Below, piece by piece: positions 19,369-28,423 of a stretch of 64,000 nucleotides of DNA (within the stretch, counting starts at the first letter, position 1; the number at the start of each line of letters is the position of its first letter). The stretch lies in the NCBI GenBank assembly GCA_913057225.1, contig CAJXNT010000001.1, positions 62,001 to 126,000 of the forward strand, in the 5' to 3' direction. The DNA is from an uncultured Mycoplasmatota bacterium. Lineage in GTDB: Bacteria > Bacillota_I > Bacilli_A > Izemoplasmatales > Izemoplasmataceae. Under the pieces are notes generated by a model. It did not search any database. It was not told the DNA's origin and saw only the letters and a list, made by a program, of their open reading frames with translations. A program made the translations under genes and the position numbers.

Positions 19369-20194
19369 CTTCTGCCTCTTTCTTGTACTGTTGATAAGCC
19401 ATGTAGACCGTATTTTTCTTAAGATTTCTCACATGGGCGACTTCTTTAATGGCGTCTTTTTCTGAGAGTCCATCGGCCATCAAAAGTTCGACATGCGATG
19501 CGTAGTCATCGTCCAGTTCAATCGGACGATGATTGCCTTCGACTATGATAACATATTCGCCGCGTGGTGCCTTGATTTCAAGGTCCTTGGCAAGCGTTAA
19601 ATGCAAATGTTCTTCGAATTTTTTTGTCAGTTCTCGGCCGATGTAAATGGGCCGTTCCCCAAGGCCTTCAAAGAGCGCCTTTAACGTCGCATTGATGCGA
19701 TGTGGGGCTTCATACAATACCAAAAGCCCGGGCATGGCTTTAAGCCGGTTTAAAAGAGCTTTTTGGGCTTTCTTCTGCGTCGGGATGAAGCCTATAAAGG
19801 TAAATTCATGCATGGGAAAAGGGCTTGCGACCAGGGCCGTCAGTAACGCCGACGCGCCGGGAATGGGCACGATCTTGATGTGGGCCTCCACCGCTTTTGC
19901 GATCAGGGTATCTCCTGGGTCTGAAAGGCGTGGCGTCCCCGCATCGGAGACCAAAGCGACCGACTGACCGGCCAAGCATTTCGCGATGACGGTGTCGCTT
20001 TTCCCCATTTCATTGTGCTGGTGATAACTGTCAAGCGGAGTCTCAATCATGTAGTGATTCAATAATTTTTTCGTCTGCCTCGTGTCTTCGGCATAAATGA
20101 TGTCGACGGTTTTTAAAAGGTCCACCGCCCGGTAGGTCATATCGGCCAGATTGCCGATGGGCGTGGCCACTAGATATAAGATGCCTTCACTCAT
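19355..20194 (-). CDS. rsmI: 16S rRNA C1402 2'-O-methyltransferase RsmI
   Basis: A tetrapyrrole-methylase-fold enzyme that modifies the 16S decoding centre. The 279 residues begin with ILYLVATPIGNLADMT and carry AEDTRQTKKLL and VSDAGTPRLSDPG, the family signatures. It starts 4 bp before the trmN6 stop and runs into metG, consistent with a coupled operon. Confidence 0.95.
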   Translation of the reverse strand: MSEGILYLVATPIGNLADMTYRAVDLLKTVDIIYAEDTRQTKKLLNHYMIETPLDSYHQHNEMGKSDTVIAKCLAGQSVALVSDAGTPRLSDPGDTLIAKAVEAHIKIVPIPGASALLTALVASPFPMHEFTFIGFIPTQKKAQKALLNRLKAMPGLLVLYEAPHRINATLKALFEGLGERPIYIGRELTKKFEEHLHLTLAKDLEIKAPRGEYVIIVEGNHRPIELDDDYASHVELLMADGLSEKDAIKEVAHVRNLKKNTVYMAYQQYKKEAEDGSK

Positions 20195-20931
20195 TTTGCA
20201 TCCTCGTAATGAAAGATTTTCCGGACTTCTTGGGTGTATTGATCATCGTCATCATGGACATAAAGGGGTGGGATAAGTGTGAGTCCTGGTTGGCCTTGGA
20301 AGGTGGCTTCACCGAGGAATGACGTCGCATTTTTTTGGGCTTTCGGGTGCACAAACCGCATCCGCTTTAAGGCAAATCCATGGGCGGTTAACGACGTGAT
20401 GATTTCACTCATCCGCTCCACGCGATGAATGAAGAAAAACGTCCCTTGATTGGCGAGCACATATTTCACCGCCTTTAAGATATCTTCCCACGTCACGGCC
20501 ACTTCATGGCGCATGATGCGTTTGGTTTCTTGCGTGTTCAAGGGACTTTGTTCGTGCATTTTAAAAAACGGAGGATTGACGGTCACCGCCTCAAACGATT
20601 GGGCCTCAAACACATCCTGAATGGATTTAATGTCCGCCTGTTTAAAGGTGAGTTGCTGCGAGAGCGCATTGATTTTCGCGTTGGATTGGGCCAACTCTAC
20701 CAAGGCCGGTTGAATATCAATGCCGGTAATGGGAAGGGTAGTTTTGGTGGATAAATATAGCGGGATGGGCCCTGCCCCAGTGCCGAGATCAAGGATGGAC
20801 TGCATCCGCTTTTTTTCGGTAAAAAAATCAGCAAGTAAGATTGAATCCAGTGAAAATGGAAGATAATCTGAGTCTTGCTGAATCTTTATTGTTTTTAAGC
20901 CAAGGAGATAATGGGTCTCAACCGGCATCAC
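20191..20931 (-). CDS. tRNA1(Val) A37 N6-methyltransferase family protein (YabB/TrmN6)
   Basis: A 246-residue class I methyltransferase with ILDLGTGAGPIPLYLS (SAM site, about residue 45) and the adenine-specific VNPPFF motif (about 120). The family methylates adenine 37 of a valine tRNA; the substrate here is inferred. It overlaps ricT and rsmI by 4 bp on each side, the same order as B. subtilis yaaT-(yabA)-yabB-yabC; yabA is missing. Confidence 0.9.
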   Translation of the reverse strand: MMPVETHYLLGLKTIKIQQDSDYLPFSLDSILLADFFTEKKRMQSILDLGTGAGPIPLYLSTKTTLPITGIDIQPALVELAQSNAKINALSQQLTFKQADIKSIQDVFEAQSFEAVTVNPPFFKMHEQSPLNTQETKRIMRHEVAVTWEDILKAVKYVLANQGTFFFIHRVERMSEIITSLTAHGFALKRMRFVHPKAQKNATSFLGEATFQGQPGLTLIPPLYVHDDDDQYTQEVRKIFHYEDAK

Positions 20932-21743
20932 TGATACGTCTCTTTCATTTGAATGAGCTCATCGACTTTATACGTATGGACGCCTTTGTTTTCGATGTAT
21001 ACGCGAACCGTTTGCTCCAAGATATTCATGGAAAGGACTTTGCCTTTGCCATCTTTGGAGGTGACCATGGAGTGTTCTTTGGGCATGCCTTTTTTGCTTT
21101 CGGTGTACATCTCATCTTCATAGCGCAAGCAACAGAGTAATTTCCCGCACAATCCAGAGATATTCACGGGATTTAGGGCTAAGTTTTGATTCTTCGCCAT
21201 TTTGATGGAGACTGCTTCGAACTCACCCAAAAAGGTATTGCAGCACAAAATCAATCCACACGGACCGATGCCTCCAAGATGTTTGGCAGAGTCGCGAGAC
21301 CCCACTTGCTTAAGTTCAATACGCGTTTTGAATTGGTAGGCTAAATCTTTGACGAGGTGTCTAAAATCCACCCGACCATCCGCATAAAACTCAATCAAAA
21401 GTTTGGACCGGTCTAGCGTGTATGAGGCATTGAGCAACTTCATGGTCAGTTGATGTTTATCGATCAGATGTTGCGTCTCTTTTAAAATGCCCGCAACGGC
21501 TTCATCGTTTTCTTGAGCCGCTTGAATATCGTCCGGTGTGGCCCGTCTTAAAATGGGTTTAACCGTTTTGATGAGTGGATCATCCACCAAGGTTTTTTCT
21601 GGCTCAATGACTTCGGCAAGCTCGATGCCACGGACCGTTTCGACCACAATTTTTTCACCCAATTCATAGGTGTCATTTTGGGGGTCAAAATAATATTTTT
21701 TTCCAACGGGTTGGAACCGTATCCCAATCACATCTTTTTTCAA
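20928..21743 (-). CDS. ricT: PSP1-domain protein RicT (YaaT)
   Basis: A PSP1-domain protein; in B. subtilis RicT joins the Ric complex, which binds iron-sulfur clusters and modulates RNase Y. I chose TTG at 21743, which overlaps the holB stop in TTGA and has AGAGGCG upstream; this gives 271 residues. The conserved cysteines GPCGLILCC and GLCGKLLCC are present, so cluster binding is plausible. YaaQ, YaaR and YabA, found nearby in Bacillus, are not here. Confidence 0.92.
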   Translation of the reverse strand: MKKDVIGIRFQPVGKKYYFDPQNDTYELGEKIVVETVRGIELAEVIEPEKTLVDDPLIKTVKPILRRATPDDIQAAQENDEAVAGILKETQHLIDKHQLTMKLLNASYTLDRSKLLIEFYADGRVDFRHLVKDLAYQFKTRIELKQVGSRDSAKHLGGIGPCGLILCCNTFLGEFEAVSIKMAKNQNLALNPVNISGLCGKLLCCLRYEDEMYTESKKGMPKEHSMVTSKDGKGKVLSMNILEQTVRVYIENKGVHTYKVDELIQMKETYQ

Positions 21744-22714
21744 ATGACATCGCCTCTTTCGATCATTAACGCCCAATTATCCAGTGCCAAACTGAGATGG
21801 ATGGGTTTCTCACATTTTTCTTTTAAGGCCAACGTTTCATTCCAGATTGTGAGCAAAGCGTCATAATCATAGGCCTCGGCCGTCTTTTCCAGTGAGGGGG
21901 AAACTTCACAAAAAACGGCTTTATCGCTTGCTTTTAGTTTAGCATATAACAGATCTTTAAGATAGAGCATGAAGACATCCAGGAATTGGATGACCGCCCC
22001 TTTATCCCGATCTAATTCGGGCCAATAATCCCGCATTTTTTTGAGGATGGATGGCCCATCCGTATCTCGAGCGAGCACCCGGGGGATGTGATCGAGCAAA
22101 TGGGTGAATTCATCGCTTTCAATCGCTTCTTGCGCACGGTCAATGTTGTGCCAAAGGGCTGCTGCCACCGAACTCGCTTGACGCGGAGCACCCGAAGCGA
22201 TGAGCTGATTGAAAATCGCTTCATTCGACCCCGAGCTGACGGTGATCAGTTGACTGCGCGAGAGAATCGTGGGCAGCAGTGAAAGCGCATCGGAGGTGAC
22301 TAAGATGCCATAAATGTTGGCATGCGGTTCTTCCAAAAATTTGAGTAATGCGTTGGCCGCATATCCGTTCATTTTCTCCGCATCAAAAATCACATAGATT
22401 TTCGGGCCGGCTTCGATGGCGGTTTGATTGAAATCATGTTGTAAAGCGAGGATGTCCTCTTTGGAAATGGCGGTTTTGGTCGATTCAATGACTTTCACAT
22501 TGGGATGCGTCAGATGAAAAATCCGCGGATCTTTTTCGCCAGGGGTTTGCCCATGACACATGATTTCTGCGGCCATTTCTAACGCCAGATCTTGCACGCG
22601 AACATCTTGAGATCCCTCTAAGATAAGCGCATGCGAAAGCCGGGACTTAAGCAGTCCTTTTTTAATCCGGTTTAAGGGCACTTCATGGGCGGGATGAGGG
22701 GTTATTTCAGCCAA
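21740..22714 (-). CDS. holB: DNA polymerase III delta' subunit
   Basis: Clamp-loader subunit. The 324 residues have the AAA+ part with ANALLKFLEEPHANIYGILVT and the Ser-Arg finger region (LLPTILSRSQ). The zinc module of typical delta' proteins, with several Cys around residue 60, is reduced to one Cys (CHGQTPGEKDPR), so zinc binding seems lost. It lies 4 bp after tmk. Confidence 0.9.
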   Translation of the reverse strand: MAEITPHPAHEVPLNRIKKGLLKSRLSHALILEGSQDVRVQDLALEMAAEIMCHGQTPGEKDPRIFHLTHPNVKVIESTKTAISKEDILALQHDFNQTAIEAGPKIYVIFDAEKMNGYAANALLKFLEEPHANIYGILVTSDALSLLPTILSRSQLITVSSGSNEAIFNQLIASGAPRQASSVAAALWHNIDRAQEAIESDEFTHLLDHIPRVLARDTDGPSILKKMRDYWPELDRDKGAVIQFLDVFMLYLKDLLYAKLKASDKAVFCEVSPSLEKTAEAYDYDALLTIWNETLALKEKCEKPIHLSLALDNWALMIERGDVI

Positions 22715-22718
22715 AAAA

Positions 22719-23336
22719 TCATCCTTCGTCTAAGATTTCACGGATGGCATCGGAAGAGACTTGATCCATGGGTTGATTGCCTTCAATGACTTTGATGCGA
22801 TTGGGTTCAAGCTCGGCCAGTTGTAAGTAGCCTTCATACACTTTTTGATGAAACTCAAGGGTTTCTAAATCCAGTCGGTCCATCTCCCGTTGATTGGACT
22901 TCACACGGGAAAGTCCCACTTCGGGTTTGACATCGATAAAGAGCGTTAAATCTGGAATCAAATCTTCGATGGCAAAAAGGTTGAGCGCGTAAACTTCTTC
23001 AATGCCTAAGCCTCTGGCGACCCCTTGATACGCAAGCGATGAATCGATGTATCGGTCGCATAACACCACCTTGTTCGCGTCCAGCGCAGGTCGGATGACT
23101 TCCACCACGTGCTGCCGCCTTGAAGCCGCAAACAACATCGCTTCGGTGCGCGCATCCATCGACTCATCCACAAAATCAAGGAGTAATGATCGGATGCGCT
23201 CAGACAGCACAACCCCACCGGGTTCACGCGTCACTAAAACGTCATATCCTTGGGCTTTTAACGCTTTTTCTACTTCTTTAATGACCGACGTTTTTCCGGA
23301 CCCTTCAGGGCCTTCAAACGTGATAAATTTTTTCAT
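22719..23336 (-). CDS. tmk: Thymidylate kinase
   Basis: Phosphorylates dTMP to dTDP. The start is taken as ATG 23336 (205 residues), giving KKFITFEGPEGSGKT, the P-loop, at the N-terminus; the GTG nine codons upstream lacks a Shine-Dalgarno. The DRYIDSSLAYQG and TREPGG motifs are diagnostic. First gene of the tmk-holB-ricT-trmN6-rsmI-metG operon. Confidence 0.96.
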   Translation of the reverse strand: MKKFITFEGPEGSGKTSVIKEVEKALKAQGYDVLVTREPGGVVLSERIRSLLLDFVDESMDARTEAMLFAASRRQHVVEVIRPALDANKVVLCDRYIDSSLAYQGVARGLGIEEVYALNLFAIEDLIPDLTLFIDVKPEVGLSRVKSNQREMDRLDLETLEFHQKVYEGYLQLAELEPNRIKVIEGNQPMDQVSSDAIREILDEG

Positions 23337-23385
23337 AGATTCAACTGCCTCATTCGTAATCACAATAGAATAGTGTACGTTCTTT

Positions 23386-23394
23386 ATAATATCA
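23386..23394 (-). promoter_or_regulatory. Extended -10 promoter for the tmk operon
   Basis: TGATATTAT lies about 50 bp before the tmk start, divergent from the EF-G-like gene promoter. No good -35 is seen. Confidence 0.5.
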
Positions 23395-23465
23395 CTGAAA
23401 CCCTTTATTTGAGGATGTGGCGGGTAAAAATGCCATATTTTTCACTGTAATCTCCGCTTAAAGAC

Positions 23466-23474
23466 TGTTATAAT
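23466..23474 (+). promoter_or_regulatory. Extended -10 promoter for the EF-G-like gene
   Basis: TGTTATAAT, a TGn-extended consensus -10, lies about 50 bp before the start codon. The -35 region is poor. Confidence 0.65.
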
Positions 23475-23526
23475 GTAAGGGCATACATTCATTTTTTAAA
23501 TCGTATGGACAAGAAAGGGTGGGCTT

Positions 23527-25596
23527 ATGAAGCAATATGATGTGAATCAAATGAGAACCGTCGCCGTGGTCGGACATTCCGGAACGGGGAAGACGAGCTT
23601 TGTTGAATCTGTGCTTTATTTAACCGGCACAAAATCGGAAAAAGGAACGGTGGAAAAACATACCACAACATCGGACTACCTTCCCGAAGAACACGAAAAA
23701 CTCGCGTCCTTTTCAACCAGTCTCGTTCCCGTTGAGTATCAAGATTACAAAATCAATTTTCTCGATACCCCTGGCAATGAAGAGTTCGTCAACGAACTCT
23801 ATCAAGCGTTAAGTGTGGTCAAAGGCGCGGTATTAGTGATCGATGGCACGAAAGGCATCGATATTGGATCGGAACGTGTTTTAACCGAACTCAATGCGCG
23901 CAACATTCCCACAGTCATTTACGTCAACAAAATGGACCAACCCAACGTTAAATTTGAAAAAATCATTGACTCCATTCGCGATGTCATCGGCTATCAAGCC
24001 GTTCCCTTCTTATGGCCCGTCGTCAAAGATGAAACCTTTAAAGGGTACGTCAACTTAGTGGATATGAACGAAAAACTGCATGAAGGCGATTCCAGTCATA
24101 TCCAAGACATTGAGCCCGCATTCATGAGTGCGGTCGAACCGTTGCGTCAAAAAATCGTAGAGTCGGTGGCTGAAACCAGTGAAGCCCTCTTCGATAAACA
24201 TTTTGCGGGCGAAACTTTGACCCAAGAAGAAATCTATGAAGGCTTGCGAAAAGGCGTTTTAGATGGTGATCTCAAACCCATTGTCTTTGGATCGGCCAGT
24301 CATGATATCGGCGTCAATGCGTCGCTGGATATCATCAAAAATTTCATGCCCGCGCCCAATGATTTAAAACCGAAAGTCGGGAAAAATCCTGAGACCGACG
24401 CCGAAGAAAACCGTCAAACAGCGAACGATGCGCCGTTTTCAGCGTACGTCTTTAAAACCACGGTTGACCCCTTCATGGGCGCCGTCAGTTTAATCAAAGT
24501 GTTTTCAGGGGAACTCAAATCCGGCAGTGAAGTCAAACTCTCTTCTGGCGAAAAAATTAAACTCGGCAACGTCTTTAGTTTGCGAGGGAAAGAACAAATT
24601 CAAGTCGACGCACTGAGTGCGGGAGACATTGGGGCGGTGGCCAAGGTGGAAGAACTCTCTACCGGTGAAACCCTCTCCGATCCCAAAGCCCCCATCCGCT
24701 TTGATGGTCCCACCTTACAAACCCCAACCATGTACGTCGGCATTCATCCCAAAAACACGAGCGACGATAATAAACTTTCCTCGGTGTTGGCCAAGTTAAA
24801 ACTCGAAGATCCTTCGGTCGAAATCATCCGTAACCCTGAAACCGCTCAGCTGCTCATTGGGTGTCAAGGGCTGACCCACATTGGGTACATTGTCGATAAG
24901 ATGAAAAATCTGTATAAACTGGAAGTCGAAACGAGCGATCAAAAGATTGTCTACCGCGAGACGATTAAGAAAAAAGGCGATGCGGAAGGCCGCCACAAGA
25001 AACAATCGGGGGGCGCCGGTCAATTTGGGGTCGTCAAAATGCGTTTTGAACCCCTCAATCCCAACGAAAAAGAATTTGAGTTTGCTGAAGAAGTGCACGG
25101 GGGAAGTGTCCCGAAAAACTACTTCCCAGCCGTGGAAAAAGGGCTCATTGAAACCTTCCAAAAAGGGCCCCTTGCGGGCTTCCCAGTCATTGGGGTGAGG
25201 GCCGTGCTTTATGATGGGGCTTATCACGATGTCGATTCCAATGAAATTTCCTTTAAAATGGCTGCCAATTTGGCATTTAAAAATGCCCTTGACCAAGTGA
25301 AACCGACCATCTTAGAACCTGTGATGCATGTGGATATCACGGTGAAAGATGACTACGTCGGTGAAGTCATGGGCGATGTGAATAAACGCAGGGGCCGTGT
25401 CCTCGGGATGGAACCCTTAGACGGTGGGCGCCAAAAAATCGCCGCGGAAATTCCCGAAGCGGAAATCGTCAAATACACCATGGACCTCAAAGCCATGACC
25501 CAAGGCTCAGGCGCATTCACACGTCGGTTTGAACGCTATGAAGAAGTGCCAGAAACCATGGTCACTAAAATTGTGGAATCTCACGCCCAATCATAA
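23527..25596 (+). CDS. EF-G-like translational GTPase (EF-G2/FusA2 type)
   Basis: A 689-residue protein with the full EF-G domain set (G, II, III, IV, V). P-loop GHSGTGKTS at 16-24, G3 motif DTPG at 80-83, NKMD at 134-137. The residue after DTPG, normally the catalytic His of translating EF-G, is Asn84, and the usual switch I RGITI is not recognisable. It is therefore likely a paralogue of the EF-G2 kind with slow or altered GTPase activity; the true fusA is not in the window. AAGGGTGGG precedes the ATG. One of only four complete plus-strand genes or gene pairs here. Confidence 0.88.
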   Translation: MKQYDVNQMRTVAVVGHSGTGKTSFVESVLYLTGTKSEKGTVEKHTTTSDYLPEEHEKLASFSTSLVPVEYQDYKINFLDTPGNEEFVNELYQALSVVKGAVLVIDGTKGIDIGSERVLTELNARNIPTVIYVNKMDQPNVKFEKIIDSIRDVIGYQAVPFLWPVVKDETFKGYVNLVDMNEKLHEGDSSHIQDIEPAFMSAVEPLRQKIVESVAETSEALFDKHFAGETLTQEEIYEGLRKGVLDGDLKPIVFGSASHDIGVNASLDIIKNFMPAPNDLKPKVGKNPETDAEENRQTANDAPFSAYVFKTTVDPFMGAVSLIKVFSGELKSGSEVKLSSGEKIKLGNVFSLRGKEQIQVDALSAGDIGAVAKVEELSTGETLSDPKAPIRFDGPTLQTPTMYVGIHPKNTSDDNKLSSVLAKLKLEDPSVEIIRNPETAQLLIGCQGLTHIGYIVDKMKNLYKLEVETSDQKIVYRETIKKKGDAEGRHKKQSGGAGQFGVVKMRFEPLNPNEKEFEFAEEVHGGSVPKNYFPAVEKGLIETFQKGPLAGFPVIGVRAVLYDGAYHDVDSNEISFKMAANLAFKNALDQVKPTILEPVMHVDITVKDDYVGEVMGDVNKRRGRVLGMEPLDGGRQKIAAEIPEAEIVKYTMDLKAMTQGSGAFTRRFERYEEVPETMVTKIVESHAQS

Positions 25597-25598
25597 CC

Positions 25599-25627
25599 AA
25601 AAAAAACCCCTCGCTTCGGCGAGGGGT
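25599..25627 (-). terminator. Terminator between the convergent EF-G-like gene and truA
   Basis: Stem CCCCTCG / CGAGGGG with a UUCG-type loop. On the minus strand it is followed by eight U and ends truA; on the plus strand the tail is weak. Confidence 0.9.
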
Positions 25628-26607
25628 TAATATTGAATGGCGTATAAATAGAGCCCTTCAGCGGGCGCTAAATATTTTTTCATGGCACGCTCAGGATGGG
25701 CCAATCCGTCTTGGATGGTGGGCCCGTCAAAATGAAGCGCCGCCCCAATCATCATCCGAATCATATGACGCAAAAATCCTTGACCGGTGATTTCTAACGT
25801 GTACGCATCGTCGGCCCTTATTTTTAAGTCGACCGACTGAATGGTTCTCACGGTGTTTTTTGCATCCTTGGCTTTCGCAAAATTTCTAAAATCATGCGTC
25901 CCCTCAAAGTGTTTCATCCGAGCTTCGAACGCTGCGATGTCATCCACGGGCAAGACGCTTTTTTTATGCATGAATGCCACGTCTTTTTGCAGGCTAAACT
26001 GATAAAGATAGGTTTTTTCTTTCACGTCATAGCGGGCATGGAAAAACGGGGATACGGCGTGCACATCGTTAATGACAATGTCTTTGGGCGCCATTTGATT
26101 CAGCATCTGTTTGATTTTTTCTGGGGCCATCGGAAAAGGGATATCGAAATGGGCCACGGCGCCTAAAGCATGCACGAGGGCATCGGTTCTCGATGCCGGG
26201 GTGATGAAGACGTCGCTTTGGAATAGATGCTTCAACATATTTTCCAGTTCGTGTTGGATGGTGGGATCGTGCGGTTGAATTTGCGACCCTGAATAAAGGG
26301 TTCCATCGTAGCCATACACCATCGCCATCCGCGCGTGGGTGGGGGCACTGGCGATCAGGTCGAGCCGGGTGATGGTTTCCCCGTCCATTTTCACACGCAG
26401 CCACTGCGCATCGCGCCGGACAATGACCCAAGAATATTCCGGCGTAATCGTGAAATCTTCCGCGGTGAGCGAAGTGATAAAGGCCTCCGCTTCCGGCCAA
26501 GCGATGGGGTCAAACGAGGCATCGAGCAAAAGCGCATCTGGAGCTAAGTGGTGCTTAAACTTTTCAGGCGCTTTCAGCCACGCGTTTAAACGCGCCAAAT
26601 CTACCAT
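25627..26607 (-). CDS. truA: tRNA pseudouridine synthase A with N-terminal extension
   Basis: Makes pseudouridine at tRNA positions 38-40. I chose ATG 26607, ten bases after GGAGTG and overlapping the ecfT stop by 7 bp (ATGGTAG), giving 326 residues. The TruA core begins near residue 94 (VYGYDGTLYSG) and contains the catalytic Asp142 in SRTDALVHA. Residues 1-93 are not part of the usual family and I do not recognise them; they appear beta-rich. The extension keeps an open frame, and no ribosome-binding site precedes the core Met. Confidence 0.9.
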   Translation of the reverse strand: MVDLARLNAWLKAPEKFKHHLAPDALLLDASFDPIAWPEAEAFITSLTAEDFTITPEYSWVIVRRDAQWLRVKMDGETITRLDLIASAPTHARMAMVYGYDGTLYSGSQIQPHDPTIQHELENMLKHLFQSDVFITPASRTDALVHALGAVAHFDIPFPMAPEKIKQMLNQMAPKDIVINDVHAVSPFFHARYDVKEKTYLYQFSLQKDVAFMHKKSVLPVDDIAAFEARMKHFEGTHDFRNFAKAKDAKNTVRTIQSVDLKIRADDAYTLEITGQGFLRHMIRMMIGAALHFDGPTIQDGLAHPERAMKKYLAPAEGLYLYAIQY

Positions 26608-27566
26608 AAAATTCTCACTCCAATGGAGGCGACCATTAAGACCAGTGAAACCACTAAAACGAAGGTATCTAACGGTTTCCACGTGAGTTGATTCAACCGA
26701 GTCCTGGGCTTTCCAGGCACAAAACAACGCGCTTCCATGGCGTTGGCCAGTTCATCCGATCGTTGAAATGAAATGATAAACATGGGCACGAGTAAGGAGA
26801 TGATTTGCACGATTTTTTCTTTGAATTTTCCTTCTTGGAAATCCACGCCTCGGGACGCTTGGGCCAGAATAATTTTATTGGCCTCATCGAGGAGGGTGGG
26901 AATATACCTGAGGGAAATCCCAATGATCATCGCAATTTCTTCGGTGTTGACCTTGACGATTTTTAACGGTTTTAAGACCCGTTCCAAGCCGAGGTTTAAA
27001 TCGGTGGGCTTGGTCGTAATCGTGAGGATGGTCGAAAGCGTCACGATGATGACCAATCGCAGAAGAATAAACACCGCAAAAAAGAGGCCTTCTTCATAAA
27101 TCGCAATCGTATATCCCCCAAACGACCGTAAAAAAGTCACCTGCGAGAGCACCGTTAATATGGCCGCCAGGGCCAGTAAGAAACTCAGAAACGTAAACGA
27201 TGTCCACCGTTTGCCATAAAACCAGGCGATGAAAATCAAGCCTGCAAGGCTCACATTTAAAGGATCAAAGTCTAAGACGAGCGTCGTCAGGAGTCTTCCT
27301 TGCGTATTAAATAGAATTTGAAACACAAAGGTGAAAATGAGTAAAAAGAGTAACGGCCTCAGGCCAAAATAAACTTTTTTGATGCTGATTTTTCCCAGCG
27401 GTAAAAGCACTAAAATGCCCGCCAGAGCGCCCACCATGACCCAGAGCTCGTCAATGACGAATACGGCCACAAACAGTAAAAATAAAGCGATGAGTTTGAC
27501 TCGGGGGTCCATCCGGTAAAGAAATGAATCCCCTGGAATGTAGCGTCCAATGACGATGTTTTTCAT
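26601..27566 (-). CDS. ecfT: ECF transporter transmembrane component EcfT
   Basis: Scaffold membrane subunit that links substrate-binding S components with the two ATPases for vitamin or metal uptake. The 321 residues have about six hydrophobic segments in the N-terminal two-thirds plus one near the C-terminus. The two coupling motifs appear as QASRGVDF and AMEARCF. Its ATG overlaps the ecfA2 stop by 4 bp. No S component is encoded nearby, so the module is likely shared by several uptake systems. Confidence 0.94.
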   Translation of the reverse strand: MKNIVIGRYIPGDSFLYRMDPRVKLIALFLLFVAVFVIDELWVMVGALAGILVLLPLGKISIKKVYFGLRPLLFLLIFTFVFQILFNTQGRLLTTLVLDFDPLNVSLAGLIFIAWFYGKRWTSFTFLSFLLALAAILTVLSQVTFLRSFGGYTIAIYEEGLFFAVFILLRLVIIVTLSTILTITTKPTDLNLGLERVLKPLKIVKVNTEEIAMIIGISLRYIPTLLDEANKIILAQASRGVDFQEGKFKEKIVQIISLLVPMFIISFQRSDELANAMEARCFVPGKPRTRLNQLTWKPLDTFVLVVSLVLMVASIGVRILW

Positions 27567-28423
27567 GATTGGCCCTCACGGATGATGGCGTCAATGAGTT
27601 CATCGGGGGTGGTCACGGGGTCTTTAAAGGAATGATGGGTTTTGAGATATTGCATGACTTTGAAGCGGTCGGGCACATCCATTTTCCAGTCTGCCAGTTC
27701 CGGCCGTTGGAATAAAGCGTGCGGGGTCCCATCAAAAACCAGCGACCCTGCTTTCATGACCAACACACGCTTGGCGTAGCGTTCCACCCAGTTCATGTCG
27801 TGGGTGATGAATACGATGGACGTATGGGTCCGATTTTGAATGGATGTGAAGACATCCATGAGCATTTCTTGCGATTTCGGATCGAGGCCACTGGTGGGTT
27901 CATCGAGCACTAAGATATCGGGTTCCATCGCCAAAATGCCCGCAATGGACACGCGTTTTTTCTCGCCCCCTGAAAGATGAAACGGGCTGCGAGCTTCAAA
28001 CGATTCATCCAGCCCCACCAACCGTAAAGCGTCTTTCGCTTTTTGAATGGCGGCTTCTTCTGAAAGGCCAAAGTTTTTAGGCGCGAAAGCGACGTCTTTT
28101 AAGACGGTCTCTTCAAACAGTTGATATTCCGGAAATTGAAAGACCAATCCGATGCGTTTTCGGATGGGGGTTTTTTTGATTTTTTTATCTTTGAAGGTTT
28201 CGGCCGTCAGGGTCACATCAAAAAGCTGGGCTTCTCCCGATGTGGGCGCCATCAGCGCGTTAAAGTGTTGAACCAGCGTTGATTTCCCGGAGCCTGTTTC
28301 CCCCACCAAGGCGATGAATTCATCGGTGGCTTGGATCGTTAGACTGACATTTTTCAAAGCTTCAAACGGGGGTTGATTGATGCTTTGATACACGTGACTC
28401 ACAGCGTGAAGGCGGATTCCCAT
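27563..28423 (-). CDS. ecfA2: ECF transporter ATP-binding protein EcfA2
   Basis: One of the two ABC ATPases of the energising module. The 286 residues contain Walker A GETGSGKST, the signature LSGGEKKRVSIAG, Walker B DILVLDEPTSGLD and the H-loop FITHDM. ATG at 28423 follows GGGAGG and lies 25 bp inside ecfA1, so translation is coupled. Confidence 0.95.
   Translation of the reverse strand: MGIRLHAVSHVYQSINQPPFEALKNVSLTIQATDEFIALVGETGSGKSTLVQHFNALMAPTSGEAQLFDVTLTAETFKDKKIKKTPIRKRIGLVFQFPEYQLFEETVLKDVAFAPKNFGLSEEAAIQKAKDALRLVGLDESFEARSPFHLSGGEKKRVSIAGILAMEPDILVLDEPTSGLDPKSQEMLMDVFTSIQNRTHTSIVFITHDMNWVERYAKRVLVMKAGSLVFDGTPHALFQRPELADWKMDVPDRFKVMQYLKTHHSFKDPVTTPDELIDAIIREGQS

Noticed and set aside
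24796-25296. A 166-codon minus-strand frame inside the EF-G-like gene
   Set aside because: Antisense shadow of a well-conserved gene; no ribosome site and no recognisable domain.
28383-28402. A parS-like sequence around CACGTG at the ecfA2/ecfA1 overlap
   Set aside because: Only about 12 of 16 bases fit the parS consensus as I remember it, and it lies in a coding overlap. No better site was found by eye, though a full motif scan was not possible.
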